Assembly: GCF_003946095.1 (NCBI RefSeq)
Contig: NZ_RHOD01000019.1
Span: forward strand, 1-38,109
Origin: Levilactobacillus lindianensis
Lineage (GTDB): Bacteria > Bacillota > Bacilli > Lactobacillales > Lactobacillaceae
DNA length: 38,109 bases
Direction: 5' to 3'
Under the pieces are notes generated by a model, which saw only the letters and a program-made list of their open reading frames with translations, ran no database searches and was not told the DNA's origin. This document shows, piece after piece, positions 34,313 to 38,109 of this stretch. Made by a program: the position numbers and the translations under genes. How positions within the stretch are numbered: position 1 is the first letter of the stretch; every line of letters starts with the position of its first letter.

Positions 34313-36751
34313 TTGCGTAATCAACAGTTTGCTATTCGACCGACGCAGCCGGCACAAGCCCTGCGCGAGCTCGAAGAGATTCATTTTTTAACGACGGACA
34401 ATCAGGATTTAACTAGTCCTACCGCCCTGCTCCTAAATTTCTATGACTTGAGTTGGCCGGAATATCAGGCCTCTGCCAGCGTTACCGCGCAGTTAGCCAA
34501 TCTCATGGCAACCCCAGACGAGGATGGTTGGACGTACCTGACCACTCACGACGCGTTACCCGTCACGGTGTTCTACAACCTGGCGCTCCAACGCCTGGGC
34601 TTCAGTCCAGAGCTGGACTTCCAGCTGGCCGATCCCCTCGCTGCCATGGCCAAGATCCAACTGCCCATCAGTGATCACGCTACTGCCAACTTTACCGTTG
34701 ACGAATTAAAACAAGCTTGGTATCTGTTGCTAACCACCCATACCAAAGATGGTCAAAGCTTTCTGGACCACCTCACGACGCACGGCTATTTTGCTTCCTT
34801 TGTGACCGATCCCAGCGTGCCTAAGCCTTTAATCTTCAATGGTAAGGCCCAGGCCGTCTTCGATACGACTCACTTAATCCGGGAGGTCGTCTACGTCGAG
34901 AGTCCCCAAGACACCGACCATGACGGTCACCGTGACCTCCTTAAGGCCGAGATCATCCGTCCGGTGGAAACGTCGACGGGCCTCAAGGTTCCGGTACTTT
35001 ACACCGCTAGTCCCTACAATCAGGGCACCAACGATGAGGCTGGGGAGGCGTTGACCCACAACGTCAACGTGCCACTACAACCTAAGCAACCCCAACAGGT
35101 GACTTTGGCTGATTTAGCCGCACCCGCACCCGACGACGTCCCGGACCCGCGTCCAGTCACCACCAGCACGCACGTGGCCGCCGAAACCTTTGCTCGAGAA
35201 CAGTCGTACACCTTAAACGACTACTTCTTAGCCCGAGGGTTTGCCGTGGTCTACGCTGCAGGCATTGGAACCAAGGATTCCGATGGGGTTCGCACCACTG
35301 GAGACCCCGAAGAAACAACGTCAACCATCGCCATCATCGAATGGCTGGCTGGCAACCGCACCGCCTTTACCACCCGTGCCGCTACCGAAGCCATCCCAGC
35401 TTGGTGGAGCAATCACCAAGTGGCCATGACCGGTCGTTCCTACTTAGGAACACTAGCGACCGCTGCCGCAACTAGCGGTGTCACGGGTCTCAAAACCATC
35501 ATCAGTGAAGCCGCTATTTCCAACTGGTATGATTACTACCGCGACGGTGGCTTAGTCATTGCCCCCGGTGGTTTTCCCGGTGAAGACGCCGACGTCCTAG
35601 CCGAAGAAACCTTTAGTCGTGAATTGTTACCTGGTGACTATCACCGCATTCAGGCTAAATGGCAGGCCGATCTGGCAAGCATCACCCATGATCAGGACCG
35701 CGTCACTGGAAACTACAATAGTTTCTGGCACGCGCGAAATTACCTCAAGCATGCTCAAAACATCAAGGCCGATCTGCTCTTAGTTCACGGCCTCAACGAC
35801 TGGAACGTCAAGCCCCGCAACGTCAATAATCTTTGGAATGCGGTACGCGACCTCCCCGTCACCAAGAAACTTATCCTGCACCAAGGACAACACATCTACA
35901 TCAATGCCTTTCGTTCGATCGACTACACTGATATCGTCAATCTCTGGTTAACCCACGAACTCTTAGGTGTTGACAACCAAGCAGACACCCTGCTGCCAAA
36001 TGTCATCATCCAGGACAATGTCGAGCCTGAAACCTGGCATGCAACTGAGGACTGGGATAACCCCGCCAACAACGAGCGGGTCTTCAATCTCCAGCACGAC
36101 GAACTAGTTGATGCCGGCACCCAGGACCCACAGCCCTATGCCACCAGCTTCAACGACCAGCTCCCCGTGGCACAATACCAACGCTACACCAAGGACGTCG
36201 CCGCTTGGCAGAAAGACCTGCTCGGCGACAAGCATAACGACCTCTTCGGTCACCGACTACTCTTCAAGTCTGCGGTCCTGACCAATGACTTGATCCTAGA
36301 TGGAAAGCCAACTGTGACCTTACAGGTGGCGGTTAACCAACCTGTCGGCATGCTGAGCTTTCAAGTCGTCGACTACGGTGAAGCAGCCCGCCTAGGGGTC
36401 AGTCCCACCATTCTCGCCCGCAAGGCTCTTGATGAGGGCTACCGTTGGCGTGAGGACGACCTGCGCGAGTTCCAGCTAGCCGCACCGACGCCTTGGAAGA
36501 TGATTACCAAGGGTCATCGCAACCTGCAGAACCGTACCAATGCCTACCAGGTTGACGAGCTCAAGCCCAACCAATTCTACGATCTCACCGTCACCCTCCA
36601 ACCGACACACTACAAGTTGTTAGCTGGCCATCAACTCGGCCTCGTCATCTACGCTACTGACTTTGGCATGACGGTTCGTGGCAATCAGGATTTACAATAT
36701 TCCATCCAGTTGGCCCAGGCTAATTTGGCCATTCCAACCGTGACGGACTAG
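34313..36751 (+). CDS. pepX: Xaa-Pro dipeptidyl-peptidase PepX
   Basis: This encodes 812 residues. PepX removes X-Pro dipeptides from peptide N-termini in the cytosol. The catalytic triad can be placed: Ser 376 in GRSYLG, Asp 496 in VHGLNDWN, His 527 in LHQGQHIY, with spacings of 120 and 31 like those of known PepX. An N-terminal helical domain (1-190), the alpha/beta-hydrolase core, and a C-terminal jelly-roll domain (about 560-812) complete the family layout. The start is TTG (34313-34315) after AAAAGGTAGG, with the usual opening RNQQFAI. The PepI-like gene lies 82 bp downstream with its own ribosome binding site. Confidence 0.96.
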   Translation: MRNQQFAIRPTQPAQALRELEEIHFLTTDNQDLTSPTALLLNFYDLSWPEYQASASVTAQLANLMATPDEDGWTYLTTHDALPVTVFYNLALQRLGFSPELDFQLADPLAAMAKIQLPISDHATANFTVDELKQAWYLLLTTHTKDGQSFLDHLTTHGYFASFVTDPSVPKPLIFNGKAQAVFDTTHLIREVVYVESPQDTDHDGHRDLLKAEIIRPVETSTGLKVPVLYTASPYNQGTNDEAGEALTHNVNVPLQPKQPQQVTLADLAAPAPDDVPDPRPVTTSTHVAAETFAREQSYTLNDYFLARGFAVVYAAGIGTKDSDGVRTTGDPEETTSTIAIIEWLAGNRTAFTTRAATEAIPAWWSNHQVAMTGRSYLGTLATAAATSGVTGLKTIISEAAISNWYDYYRDGGLVIAPGGFPGEDADVLAEETFSRELLPGDYHRIQAKWQADLASITHDQDRVTGNYNSFWHARNYLKHAQNIKADLLLVHGLNDWNVKPRNVNNLWNAVRDLPVTKKLILHQGQHIYINAFRSIDYTDIVNLWLTHELLGVDNQADTLLPNVIIQDNVEPETWHATEDWDNPANNERVFNLQHDELVDAGTQDPQPYATSFNDQLPVAQYQRYTKDVAAWQKDLLGDKHNDLFGHRLLFKSAVLTNDLILDGKPTVTLQVAVNQPVGMLSFQVVDYGEAARLGVSPTILARKALDEGYRWREDDLREFQLAAPTPWKMITKGHRNLQNRTNAYQVDELKPNQFYDLTVTLQPTHYKLLAGHQLGLVIYATDFGMTVRGNQDLQYSIQLAQANLAIPTVTD

Positions 36752-36833
36752 CTTGAATTTACAGGTCACGGTTTCGTAACTAAGATAACAGTGATAAAAT
36801 AATAATAACTTTATTAGAAACGGAGGCTTTCCC

Positions 36834-37745
36834 ATGAAACAAGGAACCACGATTATCACGCTAGACAACGGCTACCACCTCTGGACCAACACCCAAGGCA
36901 CTGGTGACATTCACCTGCTCGCCTTACACGGTGGCCCTGGTGGCAACCACGAATACTGGGAAGACACCGCGAAACAGTTAGCGAACCAAGGGCTCAACGT
37001 CCAGGTTCACATGTACGATCAACTCGGGTCCTGGTATTCAGACCAACCCGACTATAGCGACCCCGCGATCGCTAAAAAGTACCTGACTTACGACTACTTC
37101 TTAGACGAAGTTGAATAAGTTCGGCAAAAATTAGGCATCGATCAATTTTATTTGATTGGCCAATCATGGGGTGGCGCGTTAGTTCAAATGTACGCTGCTA
37201 AGTATGGTCAACACTTAAAGGGTGCCATCATTTCATCCATGGTTGATAACATCGACGAATACGTTGAAAGCATCAACCATATCCGGGAAACGGTACTTTC
37301 CGCCGACCAAGTGGCTTACATGCAACAGGTCGAAGCCAACGGCAACTACGACGACGCCAAATACCAGAGCTACGTGGGCATCTTAAACGATGGCTACGTT
37401 GACCGGAAGAAGCCCGCCGCTATCTCCCACCTGATTGACACCACGGCCACTGCCGTTTACGGGGCCTTCCAAGGGGACAACGAATTCGTTATCAAGGGTA
37501 AGCTCAAGGAATGGAACTTCCGTGAACACCTGAAGGAAATCCAAGTGCCAACGCTCTTGACCTTCGGTGAACATGAAACCATGCCAATTGCCACCGGTAA
37601 AAAGATGGCAGAACTGATTCCACATTCTCGCTTCGTGACGACGCCTGAAGGTGGTCACCACCACATGATCGACAATGCCCCGGTCTACTATGACCATTTG
37701 GCAACGTTTATCCGCGACGTGGAATCTGACAACTTTAACGCTTAA
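36834..37745 (+). pseudogene. Proline iminopeptidase-like (PepI) hydrolase, broken by an in-frame stop
   Basis: The frame of 303 sense-position codons matches the prolyl aminopeptidase family of alpha/beta-hydrolases, but codon 95 is TAA (37116-37118). Before it are LALHGGPGGNHEYWED (the oxyanion HGGPGG block) and YDQLGSWYSDQ. After it in the same frame are FYLIGQSWGGAL with the nucleophile Ser 111, LTFGEHETMP (Asp/Glu region) and GGHHHMIDN with the catalytic His. The context GTTGAA-TAA-GTTCGG would be CAA (Gln) with one transition. ATG follows ACGGAGG. A 94-residue N-terminal piece lacks the nucleophile. A restart at TTG (37152) would start inside the GQSWGG strand and lack the oxyanion loop. 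Confidence 0.88.
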
Positions 37746-37760
37746 TTACTAACACTTGAG

Positions 37761-37793
37761 ATCCTCGTTGCTTTTCACAGTGACGAGGATTTT
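37761..37793 (+). terminator. Terminator of the PepI-like gene
   Basis: ATCCTCGT and ACGAGGAT form an 8-bp stem around a 14-base loop, followed by TTTTCC, 15 bp after the stop. Confidence 0.8.
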
Positions 37794-37828
37794 CCGTACA
37801 AAAAAGGAGGCTGTGACATAACTGACCT

Positions 37829-38109
37829 CTATAGGACAAGAATAAGGCACGAAACCGAATTTTGGTTTCGTGCCTTATTTCTATGCTCTTGATTCTTAAT
37901 CCATTTTTCTCTAGTAGAGACTAACTTGAGGATGTTCAATGCCAGAACGAGGATTCCAGTTTCTTTTTTGACCTTTTCTAGGCCGCGTACCGAATAGCGA
38001 TGGAAATGCAAATAAGCCTTCGTCTTGCCAAAAATTGGCTCTACATCAATCTTTCGACGCCCATAGATAGCCTTGTTTTCTGGTTTTGAAAGCTGTGTGC
38101 GTTCCTTAG
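37829..38109 (-). mobile_element. IS1182/IS5-like transposase, C-terminal end (cut by window edge)
   Basis: The minus-strand frame is open to the right edge. It reads ERTQLSKPENKAIYGRRK, then IDVEPIFGKTKAYLHF, then RYSVRGLEKVKKETGILVLA, the typical end of a DDE transposase of the IS1182/IS5 sort, where the Glu of DVEPIFG is probably the catalytic one. Residues after that are Lys/Asn-rich. The last 16 codons run through a perfect 16-bp inverted repeat (37841-37856 with 37864-37879) that must act as a terminator in both directions. The motif GAGGCTGTGACATAA near 37807, just outside the gene, fits the outer end of such elements. The rest lies outside the window. Confidence 0.82.
37841..37879. 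terminator. Bidirectional hairpin at the end of the transposase
   Basis: AATAAGGCACGAAACC and GGTTTCGTGCCTTATT pair perfectly over 16 bp around a 7-base loop, with T-rich sequence on both sides. It likely blocks read-through into or out of the element. Confidence 0.7.

Noticed and set aside
1-38109. tRNA, rRNA, CRISPR arrays or prophage genes
   Set aside because: I saw no regularly spaced direct repeats, no tRNA cloverleaf or CCA-type ends, no rRNA signatures and no phage structural genes in either strand.

Overview
The window looks like the chromosome of a lactic acid bacterium of the Lactobacillaceae, probably a heterofermentative Levilactobacillus-type species. The signs are strong AGGAGG-like ribosome binding sites, TTG and GTG starts, a full peptide-utilisation gene set (opp, pepX, a PepI-like peptidase), low-GC Gram-positive lipoprotein signals and moderate GC. 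The genus is inferred from overall character, not from a search. Both ends are cut insertion sequences: an IS30-type transposase tail on the left and the tail of an IS1182/IS5-like transposase on the right.

Region by region. 1-4.9 kb is a cell-surface and accessory stretch: a lipoprotein, an NlpC/P60 cell-wall hydrolase, a small XRE regulator convergent with a 75-residue protein, and a small secreted protein flanked by two related hairpin terminators. 4.9-10.5 kb is a leftward core block: guaA, a GNAT-like protein, coaA and helD. Divergent from helD runs a CPA2-type cation/proton antiporter and a histidine phosphatase (10.6-13.2 kb). 13.2-16 kb holds an AT-richer MFS exporter with a short leader peptide in front of it, and an Old Yellow Enzyme gene broken by a stop codon. 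16.3-24.2 kb is an oligopeptide ABC locus transcribed leftward: an intact oppA, a second oppA broken by a stop codon, then oppB, oppC, oppD, oppF. hflX follows on the plus strand. 25.7-26.3 kb is a non-coding interval with two structured repeat elements. 26.4-29.3 kb is a leftward glutamine-type ABC operon in the order ATPase, binding protein, permease, permease. 29.7-32.7 kb is a leftward run of a membrane protein, a Ser-rich protein, a Fur-family regulator, a guanylate-kinase-like protein and a Nudix hydrolase. 32.9-37.7 kb runs rightward: an APC amino acid permease, pepX, and a proline iminopeptidase-like gene broken by a stop codon.

Together, Opp imports peptides, PepX and the PepI-like enzyme would release proline-containing dipeptides and N-terminal proline, and the APC and Gln-type transporters supply free amino acids.

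Three things stand out. (1) 25.76-26.29 kb carries two inverted copies of one element that keep the same hairpin order with compensatory base changes; a third copy near 13.25 kb lacks exactly the internal domain. (2) Three otherwise intact genes (OYE, second oppA, PepI-like) each carry one in-frame stop; one replaces a glutamine seen in the paralogue, and the other two would also be glutamine codons if reverted by one transition. (3) The MFS exporter has a 19-codon leader ORF with its own strong ribosome binding site, whose stop codon lies in a GCAA-loop hairpin next to the exporter's ribosome binding site.
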